A DNA stretch of 64,000 bases from Lethocerus indicus (GCA_019843655.1 JACDQD010000006.1:26802246-26866245); one strand, 5' to 3'; counted from the stretch's first letter, positions 23,876-36,864 are shown. The notes: generated from the letters alone by a model not told the origin. Numbers and translations are program-made.

Positions 23876-26800
23876 CATTTAATCTATTATATCGCTATTA
23901 TTGCAAATAGTCGTTCACTAGATTACATAATTCTCAGCTTTGATTCGGACTCCGGTTGGACTGAATTACAGAATCGAACTTACAGACTAAGAAACTTTTC
24001 CTCCCTGCCTTGTAAATAGCCGATGCCTCCTGTATTTCGTCGTAGGACCCCCCTGGGGGACCGAGCTTTAGCCCTACAAACGATAAGCTAGCACCCCCGC
24101 GGGTATACGCGCCGCATAAATACGCCCTTACGCCCTTATTGCTGTTCAGCCAGGACCTAACTCCCGGCTTGGGGGCTCACGGAGAAAATATCCTTAATCC
24201 TCGACTAAAATTTCGACCAAATTATTCGATAGCAATGTCGTGAATAATGAAAACGAAACATTGAATTCCGGTTTTATTTTGTTTGTCTAAAACTGCTACA
24301 CTGGCGGTAACAAAGAAATGTTTTTTTGCGATTTCAACAGATGCAACATTCGAGGTATAGCTCTTAAATTAAACGACTTAGCTGATGACACTCCAAGTTT
24401 ACCGGCTACATTTATGTAAATGCCGTAGGTTCTGTGTGAAAAAAATCCATATTTTCAAGACAAAGTCTTCAGACCGAAATGTCTTCCGCTCGCAGCACTG
24501 CTCTGGCGCACTGTGAAAGATGAAACAGCGTTCTTACAGCTACAGTCCCTTTCATCCGCCCTTTTTTTATCCCGAAGTTATAATTAGACGTCGGTTGGAA
24601 AAACCAACTCGGCTTTTCGCGACAGTCATCCTTGGTGGAACCGCGTACATCCATTGCCGTTAAACTTTAATGGCGACCGAAATAAATTTGGCCTATTATG
24701 ATGGAAGATTAGGACGGCGTTTGTGAGACGTAGGAGGGTATTAGCAATACGAAGGTTCGTCGATTGTGGATCGAGTATTTAGTGCAACTTTTTCAATGCC
24801 ACTTAGACGTCAGGAAGCTTTCAATGTAGCATTGTCTACTGTCATTTTTGAAGACCTTTTCCGTTTCAGGAGGTTTAAGTCTACCCTATTCAGACGGGTG
24901 TGAGGAGAAGAAGTTAATAATCAAATTATAGAACGAACTACATAATTCATACTTAATGGACCTGTACGAAACCGTCTATGCTTTTCCCTGGACAAAACCT
25001 CATGTAGTGTCATCTAGGACAGAATTTGGTATGACGCGGAGTTTTTTAAATGAGCAAATAGACAAGAGGGGGGAAAATATCAGGGGGTTTTCACTCTCCA
25101 CCGTCTTAATAATACTCGTGAACACTCTCTCCACTCTACATCTGCCCACATACAGCCCACTGAACTGACGTACGTACACGAGAGCTTACACTTTCGTGAA
25201 GGGGCTCACGAAAGCGATCGTGACTCAGTCAGTTTTCTCGGACCGGGTGAACTAGTCCAGGCCGGACACCAAAAACGATCGTTAACTGATAACGAAAAAT
25301 TCGAATAACCGGATATTTTCGGGACTGTTACATTTCCAAAACGAAAAACCTACAAGTTAAAATAAAACTGTAGAACTTCTTTCGATTGAAATTCGGAAAA
25401 TTGAAATTTTTCCATATGAAATGATAAAATCGCTAATTTCAAACTTTTACTAAGATCGTTTAATGAGTGAATATTCGTTTAACAGGAAATATTTAATTGA
25501 ACTAAAATATTTGTTGGAAAGTTCGACAGGAAGAATTTTACATTATATCTTCCAAATAACCGACGGACACAATTCAAATTTGACTTAATCGAAATGACGA
25601 AAAATTACCCACTACAATTTTCTGTCATCAATTAGGAGCGATTTTAAATATCCCTCTCTCTTATTTGGTCTTCGACTTGACCAATGTTGCGGGGATCGTA
25701 CAAAATTCAATTGTTGCTATCTACAATCCTTCGTTAAATTCGAAGTTCGTCTCTAGCAGTAACTATAAAAACAGAGTGCAAATAAACGTAACAGAAATTT
25801 ATTCCGTCCAACCTTCAAATATTTTGTTGGAAAATTATGATCGCGCTAAAAGATTCATTGCTGCGGAGTTGTATTGTGCGATCCAATTAACGCTATCGTA
25901 CGATCTTTTTATTTCCTTCGGCGGATAATTGCTTTCCGTAAAACTTTGCTTGAAAAGGAGTCAATCGGTGAAAAAAATCAGAACATTACACTTTTATTTC
26001 ATCACGTCCGCTTCAGTTCAATGAGGGGCCCTACAGAGGACGATTAAATATCTCGTGAATCCATCGCGCGCTTCGCGAACGCCTATTACGCTTTCCGGAT
26101 CTGATTAAGCCCCATCGACAGTTTACAACCGTCTTGAGTTTATCCGTCTTGATCGAGAGCTTTCGGCGCCCTTATCACACAGCCAGTGGGGATTAGAAAG
26201 TTTAGAAAGTCGTCCTCTGAAATTGGGCAAATTGTGCGGCCTACCGATGAAACGCGCATTTTACCTCGGGCCAAACGCTTAACGCCACTGGATTTATACA
26301 CAGTGGACAATTTATATCTTGAAGTACGACACTTGATTCTGACGAATCGGTAAAAGTTTTTTTTTAATTCGCGTTAATTTTCATAAATAATTTTACACGT
26401 TAAAAGTGCTATAAATGGGTGGCTTCTTTATCGAGAGAAATAAGAGATATAAGAGTAAAGTTCCGCACTCGTAAACAATTTATTTAATAGTTAAACATGC
26501 GAACCTCCGAAAAATTTACTCCGAATATTCTCAGGTATCGCGATGAATAATGCGATGAATATTCATGCATCGAACAAATTCTGAAAGCACTAACCGGCTT
26601 CAAAAACAGCGCCTTCCGTCTCTTCTCCAGCAGTTAAGTCTTTCCGCTGGATGAACGCCGAATTAAATATGAATCACGATTCTCCTTTTTAATAACAGAA
26701 CAGAAATATTTCACATCAATCATCTCTCTGCCAGCTATTCACTCAAACAACAACAATGCAGAAGTGTGCTCCGCCATTATCTGATGGAATGATAAATATA

Positions 26801-27516
26801 TAAAATTTCACGTACCAGTCATCAGAATATGTTTAATTACGTGACTATTAAGTATTAATGGCTAGGCGCAATAAAAATAGCCACCGCTTAACAAAAATTT
26901 GGTTAAACACCGAGTTCTTTTAAGTTTTTAATTTTATTATCCGTTTCAACGGTTAATAATTCTGCCCGAATTGTTACGCGAGTATCCCTGAATAAATTTT
27001 CCAATTTATCTCCCGATCTCTGTAACTTGTTTCCTTGCCTACGTCCTATCTATGGAGGGAAGGGAATACATTTACATCGAATGACGCAGTGTTGCGTAAC
27101 AAGCGAAAATAGTCTCCGTTGATGTACGCGGATACCATTTCGACCCGTTCAGTCACTATTAGGTTCGGTTGTGTCAACTCTCCCGTTTAGGAGAGGGTCA
27201 AACCTTGAACTTATGCCCGTGTACGTCGGGCACATGACGCCTTCGCGCCGTCCGAAGACTTTGGATAGCACACGATTAAAAATACAATTCCCGTTTGACC
27301 ATAAAAAATATCCTCGTTCAAAAATATTATCCCAAAAAGTTGTTAAATTGTTTTGGCCTTCAATTTTTATTTTCATTTCCTACGACTGGAAGACCGAAGA
27401 TGATTATCAATCATCGCTTCTCTCAAAAATTTCACTACCCTTTCTTGAAGGTATTCCTTGTCATATATACATTCAAATATATATTTCACAGTTAATAAAT
27501 TACGTGTAATGGAATA
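23876..27516. other. Stretch without a gene
   Basis: No domain is recognised. A GC-rich patch at 24040-24180 contains short inverted words such as GGACCCCCCTGGGGGACC. The frame at 27171-27509 and its antisense partner match nothing known. Confidence 0.5.
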
Positions 27517-27779
27517 GTAATATTTTATTAGTTCAAGATACCTGTTTTGTGGTCTGCTAGGGGTTGTGGAATACCGTAGATTTAGTGTGTATTTCTGTCT
27601 CCTCTCGCCGGTCTGGTCTTTCGCTAGACCGGTTTCGGCTGCTGACAGTGCCCGAAAAACATCCAAAGTGCCAAAAGTGACTGACACCGCTGCTGAAGAT
27701 GGCGAGCGGCCGAAACCGGTCTAGCAAAAGGCCAAACCGGCGAGAGGAGACCGAAACACACGCAATCTACGGTAATATT
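27517..27779 (-). mobile_element. Family A retrozyme-like repeat, copy 4, with TSD
   Basis: Direct repeats GTAATATT flank it (27517-27524 and 27772-27779). The 3' tail is on the left (GGTATCTTGAACTAATAA on the minus strand) and the 5' end on the right is exactly at CTACGG (CCGTAG on the minus strand). The left arm has a deletion joining CGGTTTCGGCTGCT to GACAGTGCCCG, so only the right-arm hammerhead motif is complete. Confidence 0.9.
27689..27725 (+). ncRNA. Hammerhead-ribozyme-like motif (family A copy 4)
   Basis: Plus strand GCTG-CTGAAGA-T-GGC-GAGCG-GCC-GAAA-CCGG-TC-TAGC. Stem I keeps four pairs, one of them G-U. Cleavage would fall between 27721 and 27722. Confidence 0.6.
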
Positions 27780-29000
27780 CCATTGTACAGTATTAGTGAT
27801 TTGAAATCAACTTCAATATTTAATTCTACCGTCCTAACCTTCAGACATGTCTCGAACTGTATTAATAATAGTAGGAGCCATACTAATTTGGAAGCTTGGT
27901 AACATTGAAAATAGTCGGAGTAAACCCAATATATATCACAGCACATTAGGACTCAGTGGGGGAATCTGCTCAAGGTGAACCGAAGGATGTGGGTTCTGGA
28001 TTAGATCTCTCTAATTGTGTATAATATTATTAGGATAATAGCATGCTGTTGGCACCGTCATTATGTTTTATCCTTCTAATAGCGCTTGGAATCCAAAAGC
28101 CCTAATTGAGAATGTCGATACTACATTAATGTCGGCATTACATTGATTATTGCCCGATGCATCGGCAGAAGAATAGCAGACGGTTGTCGCCATAACGAAG
28201 AGTTTACAGCACTGTAATTCTGCTGTAAGTACAAACTTCGGTAACTTTCTTCAGTGAAAGTGTAATTTCTTGTTCCTGCTTTTTTATTCCATTTGTACTA
28301 GTCGCTAGAAGAAAAATACACTGATCCTTCAGGCAATCACTTTTCTACTCATTCCTCCATCAGAATACTTCATACTTCTCTAGCAGCAGGATGTCCTCGA
28401 GTTTTGAAAGTTTTTTTGAATCCTCTCCTTATAGTTATTCAGTACGAATGCGAGCGACTTATTGACTCTCCACGCGATTTGCCCGAAGTTAGCAGTTGTT
28501 GAGGAGTTTATGACCAATGTAGAATCCAGAACAACTGTCCAGAGAGCTTAGAACTAATCGTCCCCGCAGTCTATTTATGGTTCTGGCACCCTCACAACCG
28601 GCCGTATAATTTAGAGCGCAACATTATAATTCAATGAGGGATGCTGTGACCAATCGGCGAATGGCCGGGCTTGGGCCGCCGCCGCCCCCTTGAAATCCAC
28701 ACCCCTTGAATACAAAACGGCGTCCATTATGCAGATTGGGGTTGGTGATTCAGACCTCCCGCGGCGAGTTGGGCCGGGGCTCAGTTCGGGCGGAAAAACT
28801 CGCCCCCGATCCAGTACGGGAATTTCATTAGCCAATTTTCGTGCCGCGTTTCGTGTTATTAAATTTTCGGTGGAATTTTTGGGCGTGGCCGAAGCTGCGA
28901 AACTCCTCGACACGTCCCTCGTGGCGGGAAAATAACGCAGTTGTAGATCACAGAATACGTAACGGGTTTTGCTCAAAATAAAGTTAAATAAAACTAAAAC
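27780..29000. other. Stretch without a gene
   Basis: Overlapping frames on both strands at 28611-28976 are GC-rich but match no family I know. No repeat family named here is present. Confidence 0.5.
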
Positions 29001-29287
29001 ATATTGTAGATTTCGCCGGTCTCCTCTCGCCGGTTTGGTCTTTGCTAGACCGGTTTCGACTGCCCGCCATCTTCAGTAGCGGAGTTAGTCACTTTGGATG
29101 TTTTTCGGGCCTCCCCACTGCACTGTCACTGTCGCTCGTACTGTGTGTATACGACAGGAAACCTGTCTGGTATTGTATATTTACGAGCATGAAAGTTTTC
29201 CTGTTGATCCAAAATATATTGAAAAAGATGGGAATTCCAACCCCTCGCCGACCACAAAACAGGTATTTCAAAATAAAAAATATTGTA
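29001..29287 (+). mobile_element. Family A retrozyme-like repeat, copy 5
   Basis: ATATTGTA occurs at both edges (29001-29008 and 29280-29287); its last three bases overlap the element's own GTAG start. The 5' end is GTAGATTTCG and the 3' end is CGACCACAAAACAGGTATTTCAAA. The left arm holds a complete hammerhead core and the right arm lacks it. The tail GGAATTCCAACCCCTCG is intact. Confidence 0.85.
29044..29080 (-). ncRNA. Hammerhead-ribozyme-like motif (family A copy 5)
   Basis: Minus strand GCTA-CTGAAGA-T-GGC-GGGCA-GTC-GAAA-CCGG-TC-TAGC. Stem II is kept with a G-U pair although several bases differ from other copies. Confidence 0.6.
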
Positions 29288-30298
29288 AATACAACCGGAA
29301 CAGAAATATTATGAATTCAAAATAATAATTTTATAACAACAATGATATATGAAGTGATGAAGTTTATCAGAAGTTTCCTTTTTTTCCCCACTCGCGCGAC
29401 TTTGGATAGCGCTTTACGAACGATTTTATTAGCGTTACAACATCAATGCCGACTCAATGACTGAATGCTTCCACCCGTATTCCCTTTCCGCCTCCATTTT
29501 TTCTCTACTTTTCAGGAAGTAATTCCAATCTCATTGAAAGTTGGTTTTACTCTCTTCCGGAATATATTAGCGAGTTCATAAATGCAGTAATAGCGCCGGG
29601 ATATCTCCGCCGGGAGATCCACTATTTCCTCTCCCTTGGACAGAACTGGAAGCGAGCTAGAGGAGGAATTTAGAAAATGACAGTGAAAGAAAATTAATTG
29701 ACGGAGGAGGTTAATTCTATTTTAAATCAACGGACTCGAGATAAAGGATTAAATGAACGAATTTAGCTCCGTAATGGTGCTCGTTAGGGAGGCTTAATTC
29801 ATTGTGTAAAAAATGGGTGTAATTGTGAAACACTTTTCCAAGCAAACGGCAAGTACACATCGTGCCCGAAACTATACTAATTAATAATTTGGTGACTCCT
29901 GCGATATCGTGGTATGTAACACGTCGTCATCGCGCTCTAATGACTTACCTCGTATTGTGCTTTTAGCCGGAGAGCGCATTTAATACAATAACGGCCCGAG
30001 GTCGAACAAGAAGGAGATGAAGATTAAGCAACAGTTTAGGTTGAACGAGGAGGACGACGCGTATGGGAATAGTCGGACGTGTGGGCGTTACTCTGTCACT
30101 GTTAATGTAGGTTAAGAGATCCACCGTTTAAGGAGGTGTTTAACGCTCCTGTTTCCTTCCTGCTCACTCAGTACAAGTGTCATATCCAGCTACCCATTCA
30201 GTCTGAGCTTTCTCGATACGTGTCGATAGCATATTTCGTCTGTAGTTTCATTTATTGTTGTAACCTTTATTGTCAGTAGGCACAACTGACCGATGGGA
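29288..30298. other. Stretch without a gene
   Basis: No gene or repeat is recognised. Confidence 0.55.
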
Positions 30299-30335
30299 CC
30301 TCCAAGCCAGCGGCGTTTAAGCCGCCGTGTGGAGG
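30299..30335. other. Strong hairpin
   Basis: CCTCCA at the left pairs with TGGAGG at the right, and GCGGC pairs with GCCGC around a GTTTAA loop. Its function is unknown. Confidence 0.5.
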
Positions 30336-30367
30336 ATGCTTAAGCCGTGTGAGAAGCATTAAGCGAG

Positions 30368-30455
30368 TGAGGCGGGAATGAAACTTCGGAAACCGGGACT
30401 TTATGACAGTTGTTATGATTAGAAACAGAGAGCACTAAGTCCTTCTCAGATTTAT
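30368..30455 (-). pseudogene. Jockey-type LINE fragment with internal deletion (J5)
   Basis: The nucleotide sequence GGCGGGAATGAAACTTCGG, then ACCGGGACTTTATGACAGT, then TTAGAAACA and GAGCACTAAG follows J1 (10930-11055) in order with two deletions. No reading frame is left. Confidence 0.65.
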
Positions 30456-32894
30456 GGAACAATTTAGGAATTTTTGTGCAAATAATGTTCTGATATTTAT
30501 TTGTTGTTTATCCTCCTAGTGTATTTCTAACAATTTTGTTAGTTTAACCATTATTAATAACCGTTATAAGTCGTTCTGTGACCAGATTTTTATTTTTTTA
30601 AACATTTTAGACTCTAAATAAAATGCGAACTAACATCAGTACTAAACTACATAAGGCAGAATGTTTGACAATACCCCTTGACCTGTAAAATCTCCGCCCT
30701 CTTTCACTAATAAATTTAAAATAATAAATTGATTCGTAAAATTGAAAACAAGACTAATGAATCAATGAAACAATAATTAATTATGATTCGGTTATAGTTT
30801 ACCCTTAATAAGGTTCCGCATACGGAAATAGCCGTATCCAGATTAAAAAACTACATTCAAACCTGTAAAAATTTCATTCGTATTTTCCCACCACAAAATA
30901 CGATTATTCCTATTTCTGTCGCTACGAAATTCGCGCCGAAAAAATTGTATAATGCCAATTAAACTCAAACCAAAAAAACAAAACAAAAAACAGATCAAAC
31001 AATCTAACAATGAGAGTTATATAATAAATAACTAACCGCAACAATAGAAACAACACAGATTATATTGAAACCGTCAACTGCATTCTGTGTCCTGCATTGC
31101 ATAAGAAGTTACGTCAGTGAGGGATGTGTTGTAGTAAATGAAATACCGACCAAAATGGAAAACCTAATTAATTAATATCCGCTCCATGCTTTTCTTATAT
31201 ACATTTAAATGTACGAAATATAGCTCAAATTCTATGAATTATTGAAATAAACAGTTCAAATTCGAATGTATTTCTAGAGACAATAGGCTGAAATGAGCAA
31301 GAAAATCGTTGGCTTACGCAGAACCTGGTTATTTTTATCGCTGCCGATAATGCCATTGATAAGAAATTTTCAATTTCTTTTTTCGTAGATTCGTCCAAGA
31401 AATTCCAACGAAATTCCACCAGAACCGGAGGGAGGCTGGAATGTGACGTGTATTAAACAGTAAAGTGAACGTTATTAACGAGGATCGCTACGTCCGGTTT
31501 TCTAAACTGTAATAATAGGACCACTAAAATTAAACAGTTGGGATAAAAAAGGCCGATTACGACCGGTTTAATTCGGCGGGCAATTAAATATTATTTGGAC
31601 CTAAGTCGTCGTTCGGAACGAATCTCTTTTAAACGAAGACTATTTGTGTTGTGGCCCGATAATTAAAAAAAAACAGAAAAACTTTTACTTGTTCGCGTTT
31701 TATCACGACCAATTAAATCTCTCAGACGAAACTGTCGACAGGTTCCACTGGGTAGGGCAACGCGAACCACATAATATCAACATAACATAATATCATGTGT
31801 TAATGCCTAATTATTGCCAACGGGACCAGTCATTCTGGGGGATTTTGAATTTATGACGATCTAAGTCATCTAATTTAGAAATTCTCTGCGTAATATGCCT
31901 AACCCCCTATCTAATCTAATACACATTATATAGAAATTAATCTTGAAAATGTATTCTACACTGCCCTCAGCCTTAAATCCTTAACTGATTTATCCTTTAT
32001 TTTCATTCAACATTATTTAATATTTATGAAGTAATATCAACGAATCGAGAAACATAATAGCAAATAACTAACGATTACACGTTCAATCTTATGTGATTAC
32101 TGTTGTAACGATTCATGAATATGACTAACGTTTTTATTTATTTCATAGGTGAGTAGTCCAGCGCTGGTTTCCTGTACACCTCAACAAGGAAACGTATGTA
32201 CTAATTAATAATGTCTAGAATCAGGTTAATATTTTATTTTTAACGGTTCTTATGCGACGATTGTTGACATGAATTTTAATGTCTCGTGTGCATGGCACTT
32301 ATTCTGGGGGAGTGTGTACGAGCGGTAGTTGTATGTGAAATTTATTCGAAAAATTGTGTAATACTTTTTTAATGACGGACACAGTGTTCAGTGCATGTTG
32401 CACTGAAAATACAACATTCGTATTCATATACGTGTGTTCCTCCTTACCTGTATTCAGTCATAAAAGCGATAAATTAATTATTATGGCAAACAGTCGGTTT
32501 CGTTTCCTCCCGCCTTGTAGGCTCCTTGTAGGAAAATTAGATTATGTCAGAGTCTGACATTCGTTTAGTGGCTCTACCCAGCGAAAGTACTAATTGTGCT
32601 TTCAGCCGTAATATAAATAACTTGTTCCACATTCCCCAAAAGCGAAAGTAGTGGTACAACATGTTTAGAGTCGCCGCGCGAGGGTGCAGCTACCCAATTT
32701 GTCAAAGTCGCCAACGTTTGCCGAAATACAAAATGACGTGTTAATTTCACTGAGCTCTGTATTAATTAATACATTACAGAACTCTGGAGATAGTTCACAA
32801 TTGTTACATGTTTTTGTTTCGAATATCGACATTACGGTGATTCTAAGATATTATTGATAGTAATAATAATTCCAATCGGTATATTGAACGTGAG
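30456..32894. other. AT-rich stretch without a gene
   Basis: Very stop-rich. Apart from the splice-like site at 32121-32154, nothing is recognised. Confidence 0.55.
32121..32154 (+). other. Candidate recursive splice site
   Basis: ATGACTAAC (branch-point-like) is followed by TTTTTATTTATTTCATAG and directly by GTGAGT. The 3' splice site ends at 32148 and the 5' splice site starts at 32149, leaving a zero-length exon. This is the known layout of ratcheting points in very long insect introns. Confidence 0.4.
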
Positions 32895-33235
32895 GCTCCC
32901 TACCTTGGACTCTATATAGACTGCTGAGACCGCTATGGACAAAAAATTAACAACATACAAATCTATATTATAACCGACACGGAATAGAACTATGGGGTTC
33001 CGCTCAAGAAATTCGACATCGCTCGCATCCAGAGATTCCAGTCGAAAGTCCTTCGTACCATCCCTAATGCTCCCCCCCCCTGGTATGTTTCTAACCACAG
33101 AATCCACCATGACCTCAACATACCCCGACAGTGGACGAAGTCGCAAAATCCCCGGTTCCCGAAGCTCCACTCCCGCCTTTCCCTTCATCCTAATCCACTA
33201 GTTCAGTCCCTTTCCTCTCCTCTTTAACACCAGGG
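32895..33235 (+). pseudogene. Jockey-type LINE fragment (J3)
   Basis: Plus-strand nucleotides follow J4 closely: GGAATAGAACTATGGGGTTCC, CATCGCTCGCATCCAGAGATTCC, GTCCTTCGTACCATCC, ACATACC. Translation recovers HGIELWGSA and, after frameshifts at a run of C, HRIHHDLNI. It ends with HPNPL-like residues and CAGTCCCTTTCCTCTCC. It is 5' truncated and out of frame. Confidence 0.85.
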
Positions 33236-34520
33236 ATCTATTCGGTCCGAAGCCGTAAACGATTTCATACGTTGTCAAAAGTGCCGTAATCGGACCGCTT
33301 CTCTTATCGTGTCATCCCCAAACGTACAGTCAACACTTGTACACGTAATTATGATATAATTGATTGTACAAAATGAAATATTGAATGTGACCGTATTACT
33401 TGAAGCTCCCGTAACAACTAGTGATTTTACTAGTCGCTGTTTTCGCCTTTCGCGGGGCTCACGCACGTCCGGACGGCGAGATCTTACCGGATTTGAAAAT
33501 TAACGCTTCGATCGAAAACTTTTCGTGAATTGGGGATTGTAGAATGCAGGGGGCGTCGATATGAGTGATGTATGGTTGTGGTGGGGGGCCGTTTTGAACC
33601 GAGCGGGGGGAAGAGAGCTTCAACAGGGCCCCGGGGTCCTGTGCCAGTTTCGCGCCGGCCACCGTTCGTGGTTCTTCTTGTTCGGTGATACCTCAGTTTC
33701 GCCCTCGACAAGAGGGCCTTAATGCAGTTTTAATACTCATATATATATATATATCTTTTCCGTTATCTAAACTCGAAAAATAAGGGAATTCAATATATAC
33801 GCCGCATGACTTGTGTCTTAACTTGTGATGATACCAGCTGAGCCGCCCATCGTCAACACCGCCCATGGCAACCGGTAAATACAATTTTTAAAATTGCGAA
33901 CTTTCTGTGTTTTAATTTAACGTAATAACATCTGGACGATCCGCTTATTGTTGGGATTCAGTATCCGAATCTGTATGCACAAATCGGTTTCGGCTATATC
34001 CACTTTCGGAACGTATTAAGCTGCAGTCAACGAGAGTGAAGAGCGACTTTGACTATAACTTAACATTTATAGTGGACACTGTTTCATGTCGCTTGTTTGA
34101 TCCGAGACCGGTTTCTGTCTTTTCAGCCGCTTTCGTCGGTGAACGCGATCGTCGTGTAATACTGCGATGTGCCAATGTAATGAACGATTATTCTTCCAAA
34201 AATCTAATCGCGAATTGGTGGTCCATTTTAAAACTTTAAAACGGTTTTACATTGAAAGTTCATTGCCTAGCGAAAATCGGTGAAAGCGGCTGTGTCGATT
34301 CTCGTGATGAAGCCAAAAAAAGCTAAGGTTTTATCAGCCGAACGATGTATTGCAAAACGGCTCGTTGCCGGCTTTCGTTCTTCGCGTTATCTCTTATCTA
34401 ATGAAACAATTCGTCATCGAGGATATGTAGAGAGTCTGTAAGAATGTTTCATGTACATAAACGAGACGTGTGTGACTGTCTCGTATAATTATTGTTGCGG
34501 TAACATTTGAACGCGGTTCG
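33236..34520. other. Stretch without a gene
   Basis: It contains an AT microsatellite at 33738-33755. Overlapping frames at 33459-33711 match nothing known. The segment AGACCGGTTTCTGTCTTTTC near 34105 resembles a decayed family A arm. Confidence 0.5.
33738..33755. repeat. AT microsatellite
   Basis: About nine AT units. Confidence 0.85.
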
Positions 34521-34572
34521 AAATACCCGTTTTGTGGTCTTTCGAGGGGTTGGAATTACGTAGATTTCCGCA
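34521..34572 (-). mobile_element. Family A fragment, copy 16
   Basis: Only the 3' tail block remains: AAATACCCGTTTTGTGGTCT, TTCGAGGGGTTGGAATTACG and TAGATTTCC. Confidence 0.75.
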
Positions 34573-35678
34573 ATAAATGTTTAATTGGCGATAACGGAAT
34601 TAAGATTTACGTGTCTTGCAAGTACTCTCTGAACAATTGTTGAGAACTGGCCTCTGAAAATTTTTATATTTCAAATAAATATACAACTCCAAATAATCGA
34701 CACTTTTGTCCATCTGAGGAAACGGCACTGGAGATTGAAAATATTAATGCCGGGCTACACAGGATGAAACTGAAGATGGTTATCGGTTTGAGAATGTAAA
34801 ATATGAGCGGGCGTCGTTTTTCGTCAGTTTCCGTTCTCGGTTCGCGTAACGAGAGAGCAAAAACAGAAATCCAGTCTCTCGGAAAGTTACAATTAACCGG
34901 CCGTGCGCCAAACATCGTAATTAAGCGAAATTTTACTCTTTTCTGTTCGTTATAACTTTTTTTTTTTATTTCGTGGTTCTCCTCTGAAGGAGGCGGTGTT
35001 TCGGCAGCGCTTCCGATTATATCAACTGTGGCCGGTTCCATCCCGTTGCAACAGCCCAACGCAGTTGGGAAACGCGAACAGAACTTGTTTTCTGCCTTTC
35101 CGATTGTGTTGGGCCGTCAGCACTTTCTTTGCTCAAGAATCGTGAACTGTGAATTGCTCTCGTAGAATAAGAATGAAGTACAATTTTTCATAATAAAAAT
35201 TAAGGATAGTGTTTGTTTTTAGATGTCGCCAAATTAGAATCTTCCCAGACTATTGAAAACAACAAAATGTACTCGATATTCAATTAAATGGCTCCGGTCA
35301 ACGGCCCTGAACTTCTTCGAAAAATTATCTCCTTGGAACAGTGTTAATAGAAATATTTTCCGAACTCATCATTTGATGATCATGTGATCAGAGTCACCTC
35401 CGTCCGTCTTGCAAGGCTATCCGGCTTTATTATGATGAATAGGGCGGCCGGCGATACATGAAATCCTTGGCGCGAAAGCAATAACTACTGCACCGAGTAT
35501 CTGGGACTTGAGAATGTAAATCAGTGTCGCTCATTCGATTCTAGTAGCCTAATTACCGATCGGTTATTAGAAAGCGACGCCCTTCGTATCCGTCGTGGTG
35601 TGGGCTATGAAAATGGGTTGTGTAATTTTCAACCTATTATATTATATTGCCTTATCCGTCAGTGCTGTCGGCTTGGTT
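34573..35678. other. Stretch without a gene
   Basis: A minus-strand frame of 131 codons at 34664-35059 (about the length expected by chance) has no domain I recognise. Nothing else is seen. Confidence 0.5.
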
Positions 35679-35938
35679 GTATTGAAAATGAAATATTTTG
35701 TTGAAAACTTTGTTAAAAATTTAGGTAATCTGAGAGGGTATTGTCATGGTTTTTTTTTTGGATCATATGTCTACTGCAATGGACCAAAGTTCAGAAATCT
35801 GTCTGCAGAAAGACAGAGTAGCGATTATCGAAAAAAGCTACAGTAATATATATTAATTGCAGATTTTGAATTTGGATGATGGTAACCGGTAAGAGTTCCG
35901 AAACGTCGGAAGCAGACAACTCCCTAGAGGTCAAAGCC
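35679..35938 (+). repeat. Family B inverted repeat, left arm
   Basis: The reverse complement recurs at 36559-36614 plus 36950-37170. Shared words include AATGAAATATTTTGTTGAA, GAGGGTATTGTCAT, TCAGAAA-CTGTCTGCAGAAA, TATCGAAAAAAGCTACAG, CAGATTTTGAATTTGGATGA and CGAAACGTCG-AAGCAGACAA. It ends in a hammerhead-like string: GGATGATGG, an AAC/GTT stem, then CGAAACGTC, but the CTGA start of the core is changed. The arms have diverged by single changes and small indels. It carries no gene. Confidence 0.85.
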
Positions 35939-36558
35939 TAAAAAAATTTTGCGACGATATTTATTAAATGTCCGTTTTTAGATTATTGTCAAATGAAGTC
36001 CTGAATTTCAATGTATGTCGGGTACATTTTACAAAAAGGTATGTCATCGAATGTTTCGAACGTTATTTTCCCCCTTTTGTCGTTTCATCGAGAACGCGCC
36101 GATTGTACGAAATGTGAAAAGCCCATTTTCGGTTTCAATCGTCTTCCGTCAACAAACCAATTGGTCCGTCCTTCGGAAATGATTTAAACCTCTCGACCTG
36201 AAAAGGTCGTCCTCCGCCCCGCCTTCCGGGCCGGGTATTCTCGGTATTGTGGAGGAACTAAAGGTCTAGCGTCTGTATATCGGCCGACCGTCCCCTTATC
36301 TAATCAGTCTCGAGTCCCAGCCGTCGTCTATCTCAACACACGGACAACCTTCCGACTGTTTATGGACGATTACCAACGGATTTAACATTTAAACCGGCGT
36401 TCAACCAACAAATCCGGGTAGTATTTAAAGGCAACGTCCACGAATATGCGAGTGGGCGAACTGAAAACTGAGAGGGATGAGAATACGGGTAATCCTTCGT
36501 TGCAAAACGTTTTTAGGCTTTGGCGTTATTAATTATTACTTTACAATAATTAGAACTC
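35939..36558. other. Spacer between the family B arms
   Basis: About 620 bp of apparently unique sequence between the two inverted arms. It could be host DNA between two separate insertions or the inside of one element. No ORF of note. Confidence 0.5.
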
Positions 36559-36660
36559 GGCTCAACTCCTCGGGTGTTGTCTGCTTACGACGTTTCGCAA
36601 CTCTTACTGGTTACCGTAGGTTCGCGGTGTTTCTGTCTCCTCCCGCCGGTTTGGTCTTTC

Positions 36661-36697
36661 GCTAGACCGGTTTCGGCTGCTCGCCATCTTCAGTAGC
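36661..36697 (-). ncRNA. Hammerhead-ribozyme-like motif (copy 6, left arm)
   Basis: Minus strand GCTA-CTGAAGA-T-GGC-GAGCA-GCC-GAAA-CCGG-TC-TAGC; all core positions kept. Confidence 0.6.
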
Positions 36698-36825
36698 GGT
36701 GTTAGTCACCGTTGGCACAATGCACAAAACACAATAAGGAGACAACCGCCACAGTACAAGTGACAGAGTGACAGTGCAGTGAGGATGCGAGAAAAACATC
36801 CAAGGTGCCGACAGTGACTAACACC

Positions 36826-36864
36826 GCTACTGAAGATGGCGAGCGGCCGAAACCCCGGTCTAGC
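36826..36864 (+). ncRNA. Hammerhead-ribozyme-like motif (copy 6, right arm)
   Basis: Plus strand GCTA-CTGAAGA-T-GGC-GAGCG-GCC-GAAA-CCCCGG-TC-TAGC; two extra C bases enlarge stem/loop III. Confidence 0.55.
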
